Part shown: piece after piece, positions 27,523 through 37,023 of the stretch | Layout of the letters: each line of letters starts with the position of its first letter | How positions within the stretch are numbered: the first letter of the stretch is position 1 | Assembly (NCBI RefSeq): GCF_008329705.1 | Contig: NZ_VTSX01000018.1 | Span: forward strand, 47,540 to 111,539 | Reading direction: 5' to 3' | DNA length: 64,000 bases | Source of the DNA: Chryseobacterium sp. SN22 | Lineage (GTDB): Bacteria > Bacteroidota > Bacteroidia > Flavobacteriales > Weeksellaceae | Made by a program: the position numbers and the translations under genes | The notes under the pieces: model-generated | Told to the model about the DNA's origin: nothing | The model's input: only the letters and a program-made list of their open reading frames with translations | Database searches by the model: none

Positions 27523-28578
27523 TTATAAAGATTTCATATCAATTACAAAACGATATTTCACGTCGCTTTTCAGCATTCTTTCATACGCTTCGTTGATCTC
27601 GCTCATTTTAATAAGTTCAATGTCCGAAACAATATTGTGTTCGCCGCAGAAATCCAGCATTTCCTGGGTTTCGACAATTCCTCCGATCAGGGAACCTGCT
27701 ACCGAACGTCTCTGGAAGATCATCGGAACGGTGCTTGGCTTGGTTTCCTCAAACTGACCGACAAATCCTACCAGAACCAGTGTCCCGTTTAATGCAACTG
27801 TCTGCAGATAAGGATTGATGTCATGTTCGTAAGGCACGGTATCGATAATTAAATCGAATTTCCCCTGCACGGAATCCATATGTTCCTGCTCTGTGGAAAT
27901 CACCACATGGTCTGCACCCAGTTTTTTTGCATCTTCGGTCTTTCCCGGTGTTCTGGAAAATAAAGTAACTTCAGCACCAAGGCCTTTGGCCAGCTTGATG
28001 GCCATATGCCCCAGACCTCCCAAACCGACTACTGCTACTTTGGAATCTGCACCAACATTCCAGTGTCTCAGGGGAGACCAGGTGGTGATTCCGGCACATA
28101 GAAGAGGAGCCACGGCTGCCAAATCAAGGTTTTCAGGGACGCTCAGTACAAAGTCTTCATCCACGACCACTTTCTGGGAATATCCTCCGAAAGTCTGTCC
28201 GCCCAGATGCTTGTCTTTTCCGTTATACGTTCCGGTAAATCCGTTCTGGCAGTATTGCTCCAGATCGTGTTTACAGCTTTCGCATTCTCCGCAGGAATCT
28301 ACCATACAGCCGACGGCAGCCAGGTCGCCCACCTTAAATTTGGAAACCTCATTTCCTACGTTGGTAATTCTTCCTACGATTTCATGTCCGGGAACCACAG
28401 GGTACATCGATCCGCCCCAATCGTTTCTGGCGGTATGAAGATCGGAGTGGCATACACCGCAATATAGAATTTCAATTTCAATGTCTTTTGGGGTAACTTC
28501 CCGTCTTTCAATCTTTAATTCCTGAAGATCGGCAGTTTTGGATTCTGCTCCGTAAGCTTTTACTGTGAATGTGCTCAT
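27523..28578 (-). CDS. Zinc-dependent alcohol dehydrogenase (cinnamyl/YahK type)
   Basis: 351-residue medium-chain dehydrogenase that interconverts aldehydes and alcohols with NAD(P)H in the cytoplasm. Catalytic zinc ligands are Cys43 (GVCHSD), His65-Glu66 (PGHE) and Cys161 (LLCAG). The structural zinc site is Cys96, Cys99, Cys102 and Cys110. The Rossmann motif GLGGLGHMAIKLAKGLGAEVT follows near 185. It fits the cinnamyl alcohol dehydrogenase/YahK group, which reduces a wide range of aldehydes. The gene is divergent from an AraC-family regulator 254 nt away, a layout common for aldehyde-detoxification genes under local control. Confidence 0.92.
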   Translation of the reverse strand: MSTFTVKAYGAESKTADLQELKIERREVTPKDIEIEILYCGVCHSDLHTARNDWGGSMYPVVPGHEIVGRITNVGNEVSKFKVGDLAAVGCMVDSCGECESCKHDLEQYCQNGFTGTYNGKDKHLGGQTFGGYSQKVVVDEDFVLSVPENLDLAAVAPLLCAGITTWSPLRHWNVGADSKVAVVGLGGLGHMAIKLAKGLGAEVTLFSRTPGKTEDAKKLGADHVVISTEQEHMDSVQGKFDLIIDTVPYEHDINPYLQTVALNGTLVLVGFVGQFEETKPSTVPMIFQRRSVAGSLIGGIVETQEMLDFCGEHNIVSDIELIKMSEINEAYERMLKSDVKYRFVIDMKSL

Positions 28579-28832
28579 TTGTTTAGTATTAATTATTTTT
28601 TAGTTTGTTATTTTTTCAGACTTAAACAATATTGGGGTAATCTTAAAAATAATATTCCGAGAATCAATAAACCTGAAAACGAATGGTGTCAGGATCTCAT
28701 TCTATGGCTGCAAAATTCGAACCTTTTGCACAAAATCAGCTTATATAAATTACGGAAAGAATTACCAATTTTACCGGCCATGCAGAATGTTGCGGAGAAA
28801 GTGGTAATTTTGAATCCATAAAATATAAAGTC

Positions 28833-29735
28833 ATGCAGAATCAGGGCGTTGAAGTTTTTAATACCGTATCGGAATACAATAAAATGCTGAATCACGAAAC
28901 TCTGCATCCGCTGGTAAGTGTCGTTGATTTCTCAAAATCCAATCCCATCTGCCAGTTCATCAGGAGGTTTGGGTTTTACACTGTTTTTCTAAAAGACGTG
29001 ATGTGTGGCGACATGCAGTATGGCAAGCACAGCTACGATTATCAGGAAGGGACACTGGTATTTATAGCGCCGGGACAAACGTACGGGATTTATAATGCGG
29101 ATACCTACATTCAGCCTGCCGGTTTTGCGCTCATCTTTCATCCTGATCTGCTGAAGGGAACTGCTCTCGGAAAGAATATTAAAGATTACAGCTTCTTTTC
29201 GTATGATGTCCATGAAGCATTGCATCTTTCCGAAAAAGAAAGAGAAACCGTTTTGGAATGTTTAAAAAATATAAAACACGAAATCGCACAGCCGATCGAC
29301 AAGCACAGCAAATCATTAATCATCAACAATATCGAACTGTTCCTGAATTACTGCATGCGGTTTTACGACCGGCAGTTTATTACCAGGGATCATGTGAACC
29401 AGGGAATCATCGGTAAATTCGATGCTTTGCTGAATGATTATCTTCGCTCCGAAAAACCAAAACATATCGGTTTTCCGATGGTGAATTACTTTGCCGAACA
29501 GCTGAACCTTTCGGCGAATTATTTCGGGGACCTGATCAAAAAGGAAACCGGTATTTCCGCGCAGGAATATATTCATGACAGGATTATTGATGCGGCTAAG
29601 GACCAGATTTTCGATCCCGCCAGATCCATCAGTGAAATTTCCTACAATTTAGGCTTCAAATACCCGCAGCATTTTACCCGGCTGTTCAAAAGCAAGGTCG
29701 GTGTCTCCCCGAGCGAGTATAAATCGTTGAATTGA
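28833..29735 (+). CDS. AraC-family transcription regulator
   Basis: 300 residues. An N-terminal cupin-like sensor part (about 20-150) contains YDYQEGTLVFIAPGQTYGI. A C-terminal double helix-turn-helix (about 205-298) contains YFAEQLNLSANYFGDLIKKETG and ISEISYNLGFKYPQHFTRLFKSKVGVSPSEY, the AraC signature. The gene is divergent from the alcohol dehydrogenase and probably controls it. The sensor domain fits regulators that respond to small organic molecules, but the ligand is not deducible. Confidence 0.92.
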   Translation: MQNQGVEVFNTVSEYNKMLNHETLHPLVSVVDFSKSNPICQFIRRFGFYTVFLKDVMCGDMQYGKHSYDYQEGTLVFIAPGQTYGIYNADTYIQPAGFALIFHPDLLKGTALGKNIKDYSFFSYDVHEALHLSEKERETVLECLKNIKHEIAQPIDKHSKSLIINNIELFLNYCMRFYDRQFITRDHVNQGIIGKFDALLNDYLRSEKPKHIGFPMVNYFAEQLNLSANYFGDLIKKETGISAQEYIHDRIIDAAKDQIFDPARSISEISYNLGFKYPQHFTRLFKSKVGVSPSEYKSLN

Positions 29736-30136
29736 TCTTCAAATCTTTAAATTACGGACTGGCTCGGATTTTCACAGATGATTGCGTGTGGCTTCGACTC
29801 TGCTCAGCCACCGGATGGTCGTAGTTTTAAAAGTACAGGACTTAATACAAGGTTCCGTTGTCATCCCATGGAGATCTAAACCATCGTAGAGAACAGAAGA
29901 AAAGATTTGTATCTGATTCTTTCAGGATGAAAGCAGGCAGACAATTAAACAGGCTTCAACGAAAATCTTCGGTTTCTCTTCTGATGTGATCTGAAAATAT
30001 TTTCAAAACTGAGTCATAATCTTATATGCCTGATCTACTAAATGTTCAAGCTGCTTTTTAAGGCAATAAAATAAAAGCTCTATACTGTTAGCAGAAAAAT
30101 CATTATATTTAAAAGAATATAAATTTTGTTTTCGGC
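29736..30136. other. Intergenic region with one short repeat
   Basis: About 400 nt with no gene apparent. It includes a short dyad-containing element at 29788-29811, described separately. The last 60 nt are AT-rich and presumably carry the esterase promoter, though I find no full consensus. Confidence 0.45.
29788..29811. repeat. Short palindromic element (GTGGCT...AGCCAC)
   Basis: GTGGCT (29788-29793) and AGCCAC (29806-29811) flank TCGACTCTGCTC. Sequences with the TTCGACT-x-x-GCTCAG core are common dispersed elements in Flavobacteriia spacers, from memory rather than from a search. Only one copy is seen in this window. Confidence 0.4.
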
Positions 30137-31474
30137 ATGACCACCCAGCAGCATTCAGGAATTCACACTTTTCAAACCCCTTCCGGAAAAATTTCAGCAG
30201 TAGAGCACAATGGCGTAATCCGGGCGAAAAGCATCCGGTATGCCCGTTCTGAAAGATACAAGAAGCCTGTACCGGTAGATTTGGGCTGTCATGAAATTCC
30301 GGAGAAAACCCCGGTATGCCCGCAACACATCAGTCCGTTGCTGGAAAGGCTGATCCAGAGAACGGATGTGGATCAGTTTGAACCCGATGAATCACCTCAG
30401 TTCTTAACTGTTACCTGTCCCGGAAATCTGATTGAAAATGAGAATCTACCGGTCGTGGTCTGGATCCACGGCGGATCTTATGAAATCGGCTGTGGCGATC
30501 TGCCAACTTCCGATCCGTCGGTGTGGGTAAAAGAACAACGGATTATTGTCGTTTCCGTTTCCTACCGCCTCGGGCTTTTCGGCTTTCTGGGTGGAAGCGA
30601 AGAACGGCCGGCGAATCTCGGTCTGTTCGACATCATGGAGTCTTTAAAATGGATCCTGAAAAACATCCGAAGCTTCGGCGGAAATCCTGAGAACATCACG
30701 CTTTTCGGGCAGTCTTCCGGCGGAGATGCCATTGCGCATCTTATGATTTCCGAAGGAGCCGAGCATTTGTTTCAAAGGGCCATTATTCACAGTGCGCCGC
30801 TGGGATTCAGGCTGAAAAGACAGAAAATGTCACTGGAGTTTTTCCGGAGAACGGAGTTTTTGAAGGATGTAAAAGATCCTTTAAAAATGGTTGATGAATA
30901 TGTGAATTTCCTGCCGTCATTCCGGAAGTACGGTTTAAAGACCGCCATGCCTTTCTGTACGCAATATGGTTTCGCTCCGTTGTGCACAGAAGAGGAAAGC
31001 CTGGATCAGTGGAAGAAAAATGCGGAAAAATATGATGTGCTGATCGGATCCAATCAGGATGAAACGGCCTTTTATGTAAAGACCGCACAGGAAGGACTGT
31101 ATACCTATCTTCATAAAAGGATTCTCAACAGCATCGTCCGGAAAACAACAGAATCCATTTACGAAAAGCCTGCTGATGTTTTTGCAAGGAATTATGCCGA
31201 TGGGGGAGGGAATGTTTACCGGTTTACCCTAAAATCCACTTTAAAGAATAATAACATCGGCGCATCGCATTGTGCTGACCTTCCCCTGATTTTTGAAAAC
31301 CAAGAAGCCTGGAAACATTCGGAATTGTTAAAAGACGTTCCCTGGGAGTATATTCAGGAGAATGGCAGGAAACTCCGCGCACTCTGGGCTGAGTTTGCCA
31401 CAACGGGGAAAATATCCGAAAAGTCGGAACTTCCGGAAATCCTGGAACTCCGAAAAGCTCAGTCTAAAAAATAA
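30137..31474 (+). CDS. Type B carboxylesterase
   Basis: 445-residue alpha/beta hydrolase that cleaves carboxylic esters. The oxyanion motif is VVWIHGGSYEIG. The nucleophile Ser193 lies in FGQSSGGD, a variant of the usual GESAGG. The likely catalytic His is in GASHCADLPLIFEN. The block ERPANLGLFDIMESLKWILKNI matches carboxylesterases, which usually have NxGLxDQxxALxWVxxNI. No signal peptide is visible, so it is probably cytoplasmic. It stands alone between non-coding stretches. The substrate is unknown. Confidence 0.88.
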   Translation: MTTQQHSGIHTFQTPSGKISAVEHNGVIRAKSIRYARSERYKKPVPVDLGCHEIPEKTPVCPQHISPLLERLIQRTDVDQFEPDESPQFLTVTCPGNLIENENLPVVVWIHGGSYEIGCGDLPTSDPSVWVKEQRIIVVSVSYRLGLFGFLGGSEERPANLGLFDIMESLKWILKNIRSFGGNPENITLFGQSSGGDAIAHLMISEGAEHLFQRAIIHSAPLGFRLKRQKMSLEFFRRTEFLKDVKDPLKMVDEYVNFLPSFRKYGLKTAMPFCTQYGFAPLCTEEESLDQWKKNAEKYDVLIGSNQDETAFYVKTAQEGLYTYLHKRILNSIVRKTTESIYEKPADVFARNYADGGGNVYRFTLKSTLKNNNIGASHCADLPLIFENQEAWKHSELLKDVPWEYIQENGRKLRALWAEFATTGKISEKSELPEILELRKAQSKK

Positions 31475-31495
31475 TCCGAAAAGATTAAAAATAAT

Positions 31496-31560
31496 CGCTC
31501 CGAAGAAATTCAGATTTAACTTGCTGAATGCAAGCCCAAACCGATAATTTCTTCGGAGCG
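31496..31560. other. Perfect 15-bp inverted repeat with nested hairpin
   Basis: Arm 31496-31510 (CGCTCCGAAGAAATT) is perfectly complementary to 31546-31560 (AATTTCTTCGGAGCG). The 35-nt interior holds a second perfect dyad, CTTGC-TGAAT-GCAAG (31520-31534). It lies 22 nt after the esterase stop. No T run follows, so it is not a standard terminator. Confidence 0.7.
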
Positions 31561-31772
31561 GCAATAGGGTAAAATAAATGAAATGGATTCGACAATATTA
31601 ATTTAATTTGACAACAAAAGAATCAAACCGGATAAATCAAATTCTGGATAAAGTTCCTCTTAACATACAATATCATTTGATATTTTAAGACAGTCGGCAG
31701 GAAAAACTTCCAGCCTTCTGCGTTCATCCTGATCATGTGATTTCTATTAAATATTGAACATCCTTTCTATGA

Positions 31773-33245
31773 TTATTCTTCAAGCCATACGCTGACGTTG
31801 CCTGCGGGTACAGGGAAGTTGCCCCAGCCGTTTTCATCAATGATCACTTTATCCTCAGATCTTCCCAGGACGTCATAAAAGGTTTTGCCGATGTATCTTT
31901 CTCCCATTTCCATTGGTTTTTCGTAAGCATCTTTGTTGCTCAGTACTACGGCACATCCGGAATGCTCTTCATCACCGTAACGCACCCATCCCAGGCAGTT
32001 GGCATCTTCGAAATAATCCCGCTGCTCACCATAAGCATGGTCCTTTCTGGCTTTCATCATTTCTTCGATTCCGTCCACTTTATTGAGGAATATCTCCTGG
32101 TCATTCCCTTCTCTGTCTTTGTCTACATAATGAGCGCCGTATAGATCAGGATAAAAAATACATGGGTAGCCGTCTTTTCTCAAAAGAATTAAAGCATACG
32201 CCAGAGGCTTGAACCATTCTTCAACAGGCGCCTCAAGATCCTGTAGCGGCTGGGTATCATGATTATCCACCAGTGTTACCGAATGTAAAGGATCTTCCAG
32301 GGTTAAGGTTTCCTCAAAAATCCTGCGGAGATCATACGAACTGCCTTCGTTTGAAGCATTGTGGAAATTATGGTGAAGTGAGCTGTCAAAAAGGCTCATG
32401 CAGCCTTCGGTAGCAGCAATGTATTTTCTTAGCAACGGCAGTCTTCCCGGAGCCCAGTATTCCCCGACCGCAAAAATGTTCTGGCCGGTATTGGAGCGCA
32501 GCATCGTAAGCCATTCTTTATAAAACTCATAAGAAATATGTTTTACGGCATCAAGACGTACGCCGTAGAAATTCGTCTGATCAAAGTACCATTTGGCCCA
32601 TTTATTCAGCTCTTCACGTACGAAGGGGTTGCGGTGCTCGATATCATTAAACATCAGATAGTCGTAGTTTCCTTTTTCATCATCGATCATCTCCTCCCAG
32701 CTGTCGCCGTACTCGGATTTGATCATGTAAATATGGGAATCCATTCCCTCGGCATAATCCACCCCCGTGAAGCAGGTAAAATTCCACTCGAAATCGGAGT
32801 ATTTTTTATTTCTTCCCGGAAATGTAAATTTCGTGTACGACTGGATCTCGAATTCGTCTGAAATAATTTTTTCACGGTCTTCTTCATCTACTTTTACCAC
32901 TTTAAACGTTTCCAGCTCATCGCCGCCGCCTTTGTGGTTCAGTACGATGTCAACAATCGTTTTGATGTTGTGCTCCCTTAAAGTATTGATTGCGCTGATA
33001 TACTCGTCCTTGGTACCGTATTTTGTCGCCACGGTTCCTTTCTGATCAAATTCCCCGAGATCATAAAGATCATAGGTGTCGTATCCGGTAGAATCTTTTC
33101 CGCCTGCTGCTTTATAAGCTGGCGGGAACCAGATGGAGGTAATGCCGAGACCGGCTAAATATTCTGCATCATTTTGTGTCTGCTTCCACAGCTTTCCGTC
33201 TCCTTCGGAGTACCAATGGAAGTACTGGATCATCGTTTCATTCAT
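31773..33245 (-). CDS. Cytoplasmic alpha-amylase (GH13)
   Basis: 490 residues, no signal peptide. Glycoside hydrolase family 13 barrel that cleaves alpha-1,4-glucan. The four conserved regions are visible: TIVDIVLNHKGGG; GVRLDAVKHIS with the nucleophile Asp near 230; FAVGEYWAPG with the acid/base Glu near 262; and LVDNHDTQPLQ with the third Asp near 330. The N-terminal MIQYFHWYSEGDGKLWKQ and the overall length match intracellular AmyA-type enzymes such as those of E. coli and Bacillus. It probably acts on internal maltodextrin or glycogen. It stands as a single gene. An AAATTGTA...TACAATTT dyad (33247-33254 and 33266-33273) lies immediately upstream. Confidence 0.93.
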   Translation of the reverse strand: MNETMIQYFHWYSEGDGKLWKQTQNDAEYLAGLGITSIWFPPAYKAAGGKDSTGYDTYDLYDLGEFDQKGTVATKYGTKDEYISAINTLREHNIKTIVDIVLNHKGGGDELETFKVVKVDEEDREKIISDEFEIQSYTKFTFPGRNKKYSDFEWNFTCFTGVDYAEGMDSHIYMIKSEYGDSWEEMIDDEKGNYDYLMFNDIEHRNPFVREELNKWAKWYFDQTNFYGVRLDAVKHISYEFYKEWLTMLRSNTGQNIFAVGEYWAPGRLPLLRKYIAATEGCMSLFDSSLHHNFHNASNEGSSYDLRRIFEETLTLEDPLHSVTLVDNHDTQPLQDLEAPVEEWFKPLAYALILLRKDGYPCIFYPDLYGAHYVDKDREGNDQEIFLNKVDGIEEMMKARKDHAYGEQRDYFEDANCLGWVRYGDEEHSGCAVVLSNKDAYEKPMEMGERYIGKTFYDVLGRSEDKVIIDENGWGNFPVPAGNVSVWLEE

Positions 33246-33289
33246 AAAATTGTAAATTTGGTTACTACAATTTAGTGAAAAAAAACGGA

Positions 33290-34369
33290 TTATCGATTAT
33301 CAAATTCCTCAAAAGGGATTTTAAGCTGAACGGAAACCTGCTTTTTTTCTTCCGTATTCAGATGGGAGAGGGAGAGTCCCAGCAGCCTTACGGGTTTGTC
33401 AAAAGGCCGGAGTTCCCATAACTTTTTTCCGGTCTTTACGTATTGTTCCGGAAGGGAAAAATACTCTTCCTGCGTCATACTTCGGGTATACAACGAAAAA
33501 TCCCTGTATTTGATCTTCAGCGTTAATGTTCTTCCCAGGATATTGTTCTTCTGAAGGCGGCTGTGCAGCTCTTGGCTGAGGCTTTCCAGCTTTTCATTGA
33601 CCTGCTGTTCTTCGAAAAGGTCTTCAGAGAACGTCCTTTCTACGGCAACGCTTTTCTGGATGCGGTGCGGCTTCACCTCCGAAGTATGGATCCCCCGGAC
33701 TACATTGTAATAATGCGCCCCAGATTTTCCGAACAGTCTTGTTAAATCTTCAATAGATCTTTTCTTCAGATCTTTTCCTTTGTAAATTCCTAAGCTGAAC
33801 ATTTTATTGGCCGTCACTTTTCCTACGCCGTAAAACTTCTCTACCGGAAGCTCTTCCAGGAAACTTTCAATCTTTTCGGGGTGGATGGTTTTCTGTCCGT
33901 TCGGTTTATTGATATCAGAGGCCACTTTTGCCAGGAATTTGTTGATGGAAATCCCTGCAGAAGCGGTAAGCCCGGTCTTCTCAAAAATTTTCTGCCGGAT
34001 CTCCTTTGCAATGAGATTGGCCGACGTCATGCCCTTTTTGTTCTCCGTAACATCCAGGTAGGCCTCGTCCAGCGACAGCGGTTCTACCAGGTCGGTATAT
34101 TCGTAAAAAATCTCCCTGATCTGTCGCGACACTTCCTTATATCTGGGAAAGCGCGGCGGCACGAAGATAAGTTCCGGACATTTCTGTTGGGCCGTTTTGC
34201 TGGGCATGGCGGAACGGACCCCGAATTTGCGGGCTTCATAACTGGCCGCTGCCACTACACCGCGGTGCTGTCCGCCGACGGCAATGGCTTTTCCCTTCAG
34301 CGCAGGATTGTCGTGCTGTTCCACGGAAGCATAAAATGCGTCCATATCGACGTGAATGATTTTGCGCAT
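33290..34369 (-). CDS. dinB: DNA polymerase IV (translesion polymerase, Y family)
   Basis: 359 residues from the chosen ATG at 34369. Error-prone polymerase that extends past damaged bases. The catalytic carboxylates are in IIHVDMDAFYASVE (Asp8, Asp10) and SLDEAYLDV. The helix-hairpin-helix and little-finger regions (VEKFYGVGKVTANKMFSLGI, then VAVERTFSEDLFEEQ) are present. An in-frame ATG at 34387 would add six residues, but it would sit almost on the predicted transcription start, so the inner start is preferred. There is no beta-clamp motif I can be sure of. LexA control is not visible. Confidence 0.94.
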   Translation of the reverse strand: MRKIIHVDMDAFYASVEQHDNPALKGKAIAVGGQHRGVVAAASYEARKFGVRSAMPSKTAQQKCPELIFVPPRFPRYKEVSRQIREIFYEYTDLVEPLSLDEAYLDVTENKKGMTSANLIAKEIRQKIFEKTGLTASAGISINKFLAKVASDINKPNGQKTIHPEKIESFLEELPVEKFYGVGKVTANKMFSLGIYKGKDLKKRSIEDLTRLFGKSGAHYYNVVRGIHTSEVKPHRIQKSVAVERTFSEDLFEEQQVNEKLESLSQELHSRLQKNNILGRTLTLKIKYRDFSLYTRSMTQEEYFSLPEQYVKTGKKLWELRPFDKPVRLLGLSLSHLNTEEKKQVSVQLKIPFEEFDNR

Positions 34370-34391
34370 AGGAAAAGAAGAATCCATACCG

Positions 34392-34399
34392 CAAAGATA
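34392..34399 (-). promoter_or_regulatory. -7 box of dinB
   Basis: On the minus strand TATCTTTG fits TAnnTTTG and lies 22 nt upstream of the chosen ATG. The -33 position has no TTG. Confidence 0.5.
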
Positions 34400-34461
34400 T
34401 GGATTCCTGTTAGAGTTTAATGTTCAGGGTTTAATGTTCAGAGTTAAAGGCATCTCGACAC

Positions 34462-34977
34462 TTATTTCAAAAGCTGGTCTATGGCAGACTGGATTTCGGG
34501 GTCCTCCGGAGAAATGGCGTAATACTTGGCAATCGCGGATTCCTGGTCGATCACCATGTATCTCGGGATCCAGTTGAGATCGACGTAATTGTTGAAATCA
34601 TTTTTCCAGCCGCTGGCAAACCAGTAATTTTCCTTGTCTTTCATATCAAAGCGTTCCAGGCTTTTCTCGAAACCTTCTTTGGAGCGGTCGAGTGATAGAA
34701 ATACAAAGTCGATATCCGTATTGTTTTCTTCCAGCTCTTTGGCTTTTGGCAGGGCATTAAGACAATCGCGGCACCATCCGGCCCAGAAGTCGATGATCAG
34801 TACTTTTCCTTTATGCTGATCCAGAATTTGCTGAATGGTTACTGTTTTTCCTTCTTCATTTTCCAGTTTCTGCGCCAGGGCTTCTTTGGAAAAACTCTTT
34901 TTCAGGACTTTCGGAGCCTGTTGTGAACAACCTAATCCGAAAATTCCCATCATTAATACCAATAACAGTTTTTTCAT
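34462..34977 (-). CDS. TlpA-like thioredoxin-fold lipoprotein
   Basis: 171 residues from ATG 34977, chosen because it begins a compact lipoprotein signal with lipobox GLGC (Cys17). Seven extra residues are possible upstream. The thioredoxin fold follows: KGKVLIIDFWAGWCRDCLNALPKAKEL contains the redox pair Cys-Arg-Asp-Cys, and WIPRYMVID contains the cis-Pro segment. Such proteins reduce or oxidise disulfides in the periplasm, for example in cytochrome maturation. WCRDC is less common than WCGPC. It is probably anchored in a membrane facing the periplasm. No close operon partner. Confidence 0.9.
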   Translation of the reverse strand: MKKLLLVLMMGIFGLGCSQQAPKVLKKSFSKEALAQKLENEEGKTVTIQQILDQHKGKVLIIDFWAGWCRDCLNALPKAKELEENNTDIDFVFLSLDRSKEGFEKSLERFDMKDKENYWFASGWKNDFNNYVDLNWIPRYMVIDQESAIAKYYAISPEDPEIQSAIDQLLK

Positions 34978-35068
34978 GTTCAAAAAATATTTATGCAAAG
35001 CTAATTCATAAAGCGGAATTCGGGACTGCTTTTCATGAAATACTAATAATGTATAAGATTGAGGATTT

Positions 35069-35884
35069 CTATTGATAATCTTTCACCAGACCTTTTACCA
35101 GAGCGATTACATTCGGCATTGCTTTATTGGCAGCGTTCAGGACTTCCTCATGGGAAACGGAAAAGGCGATGTCCGGCCCGCCGAGATCGGTAATTACCGA
35201 AACGCAGAAAACGTCCATTCCCATATGTCTGGCGACAATGACTTCCGGAACGGTGCTCATGCCTACCATATCACCACCAATGGCTTTAATCATGCCGTAT
35301 TCTGCCGGAGTTTCAAACGTAGGGCCCTGGAGGGCGACGTAAATGCCCTGATGAACAGGAATGTTATTTTCAGCAGCTACGTTTTCGGCAACTGAAATCA
35401 TTTTCCGGTTGTACGGTTCGCTCATATCCACAAAGCGGGGACCGAAAGAATCGATGTTTTTGCCACGGAGCGGATGTTCGGGCATCATGTTGATGTGGTC
35501 TTTCACAATCGCGATATCACCGATCCGGTAATCCGGGTTGACGCCGCCGGAAGCATTGGAAAGGATTAGGTTTCTGATGCCCAGCAGATGGAAAACCCGT
35601 ATCGGGAAAACAACGGCTTCTATGGAGTGGCCTTCGTAATAATGGAAACGGCCGCTCATCATGAGGACTTTCCTGCCTTGCAGCATTCCGAAAATCAGTT
35701 TTCCGCCGTGTCCGGCAACGGTGGTCTGTGGGAAATTCGGGATGTTATGATATTCCAGTACCTGGATGGCTTCCACTTCGTCCTGCAGTTTTCCCAGCCC
35801 CGAACCGAGGACAACGGCGAAATCGGGGATATCTTTAATCCGGCTTTTAATAAACTCTGCGGTCTGCTTAATTTTTTCTAACAT
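35069..35884 (-). CDS. Purine nucleoside phosphorylase (trimeric type I)
   Basis: 271 residues from ATG 35884. The upstream in-frame extension falls inside lpxK and has no family similarity. The enzyme splits purine (deoxy)ribonucleosides with phosphate, for salvage. Visible signatures are FAVVLGSGLGKLQDE, TTVAGHGGKLIFG with the phosphate loop, SGRFHYYEGHS, LILSNASGGVNP and the base-pocket segment VVGMSTVPEVIVARH-like (GMSTVPEVIVARH). The start overlaps the end of lpxK by 17 nt, so translation is coupled to it. Confidence 0.93.
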   Translation of the reverse strand: MLEKIKQTAEFIKSRIKDIPDFAVVLGSGLGKLQDEVEAIQVLEYHNIPNFPQTTVAGHGGKLIFGMLQGRKVLMMSGRFHYYEGHSIEAVVFPIRVFHLLGIRNLILSNASGGVNPDYRIGDIAIVKDHINMMPEHPLRGKNIDSFGPRFVDMSEPYNRKMISVAENVAAENNIPVHQGIYVALQGPTFETPAEYGMIKAIGGDMVGMSTVPEVIVARHMGMDVFCVSVITDLGGPDIAFSVSHEEVLNAANKAMPNVIALVKGLVKDYQ

Positions 35885-36893
35885 AATCCAGGATGATTTG
35901 GTTGAATTCTTCCTTTTTATCAATGATGACATTGATCGGCCAGTAGTAAACAATATCCCGAAGATAGTCAAAACTTTTAAGACGCACGTAGTCTTTTTCT
36001 GTGGTTAAGATTAATTTATATTCACCTAACTTCTTGTATTCAGCAACGATATTTTTAATATCCGCTTCTGTAAAATTATGGTGGTCCCGGAATTTCAGAT
36101 GCTTCACCCGTTGCGAAAACTTTGCCAGATGGGTAAGCAGGGGTTTAGGGTTGGCAATTCCGGTAATTAAAAGGATGTCATAATAATTCAGGTTGTTGTC
36201 CGGAAGCACTTTCTCCCTTCCGTATACGTTTTCGTCGTATCCGATGGAGGAGAAGAACACCTTTTGGGTACGGTCCGGCCGTATTCTTGAAATGTAATAC
36301 TGCTTGGTTTCTTCTGTAAGTTCGTCGGGGCACTTGCTCACCATAATGATGTCCGCTCTTCTGGAACCGGTTCGCGATTCCCTCAGATCTCCGCCCGGAA
36401 GAAGGTGGTCTTTGAAATAGGGATCATTAAAATCCGTCATCAGGATATTGAATCCGGCTTTGATGGCACGGTGCTGCATGGCATCATCCAGAACAAGAAC
36501 ATCCAGGTCCATGTCACTGATCACTTTTCGCGCACCGGGAACCCTTTCTTCGGAAACGGCAATTACAAAACGGTTTTTGAACCGTTCAAAAAGCTGCATG
36601 GCTTCATCGCCCACCGTTTTGTAGTTGCTTTCATAGTTGGTCACGGCATAGCCTTTCGTAAGGCGGCCGTAGCCCCGGGAAAGCACGCCGGTCCGGTAAT
36701 GTTTGGATAAAAACTGGGCAAGATACATCACCATCGGCGATTTTCCGCTTCCGCCCACAGAAAGATTCCCGACACAGATGATCGGGGTACTGAATTTCGT
36801 CGATTTAAAAAGCCCTAAATCATACATGGTATTCCGGATACCCGTTACCAAGTGATAGCCTAAGGAAAAAGGATAGAGGTACCATCTTTTCAT
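35868..36893 (-). CDS. lpxK: Tetraacyldisaccharide 4'-kinase (lipid A biosynthesis)
   Basis: 341 residues from ATG 36893; another ATG three codons upstream is equally possible. LpxK phosphorylates the 4' position of the lipid A disaccharide at the inner membrane. The N-terminal segment is the membrane-associated helix (KRWYLYPFSLGYHLVTGIRN). The P-loop is CVGNLSVGGSGKSPM. The conserved block GYGRLTKGYAV and DDAMQHRAI match the family. Its presence shows a Gram-negative envelope with lipid A. It is the upstream partner of the phosphorylase gene and is divergent from truA, 130 nt away. Confidence 0.95.
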   Translation of the reverse strand: MKRWYLYPFSLGYHLVTGIRNTMYDLGLFKSTKFSTPIICVGNLSVGGSGKSPMVMYLAQFLSKHYRTGVLSRGYGRLTKGYAVTNYESNYKTVGDEAMQLFERFKNRFVIAVSEERVPGARKVISDMDLDVLVLDDAMQHRAIKAGFNILMTDFNDPYFKDHLLPGGDLRESRTGSRRADIIMVSKCPDELTEETKQYYISRIRPDRTQKVFFSSIGYDENVYGREKVLPDNNLNYYDILLITGIANPKPLLTHLAKFSQRVKHLKFRDHHNFTEADIKNIVAEYKKLGEYKLILTTEKDYVRLKSFDYLRDIVYYWPINVIIDKKEEFNQIILDYVRKN

Positions 36894-36975
36894 ACCTTGC
36901 AAAAATAGGGATTTTCACAGGGATTTGAATCAATATAGCAGCTTCTTTTTGATATTTATTTTAAAAATTCTGCAG

Positions 36976-37004
36976 TTGATTATCATTAAATTACAGTATT
37001 TTTG
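36976..37004 (+). promoter_or_regulatory. Promoter of truA
   Basis: TTG at 36976-36978, 18-nt spacer, TATTTTTG at 36997-37004. It matches the Bacteroidota form with a slightly short spacer. The leader would be only about 16 nt. Confidence 0.6.
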
Positions 37005-37023
37005 CAGACTTATTTTTATTACA

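Noticed and set aside
28579..28821. Open frame of 80 codons between the alcohol dehydrogenase and AraC genes
   Set aside because: It lies in the divergent promoter region, with no family similarity.
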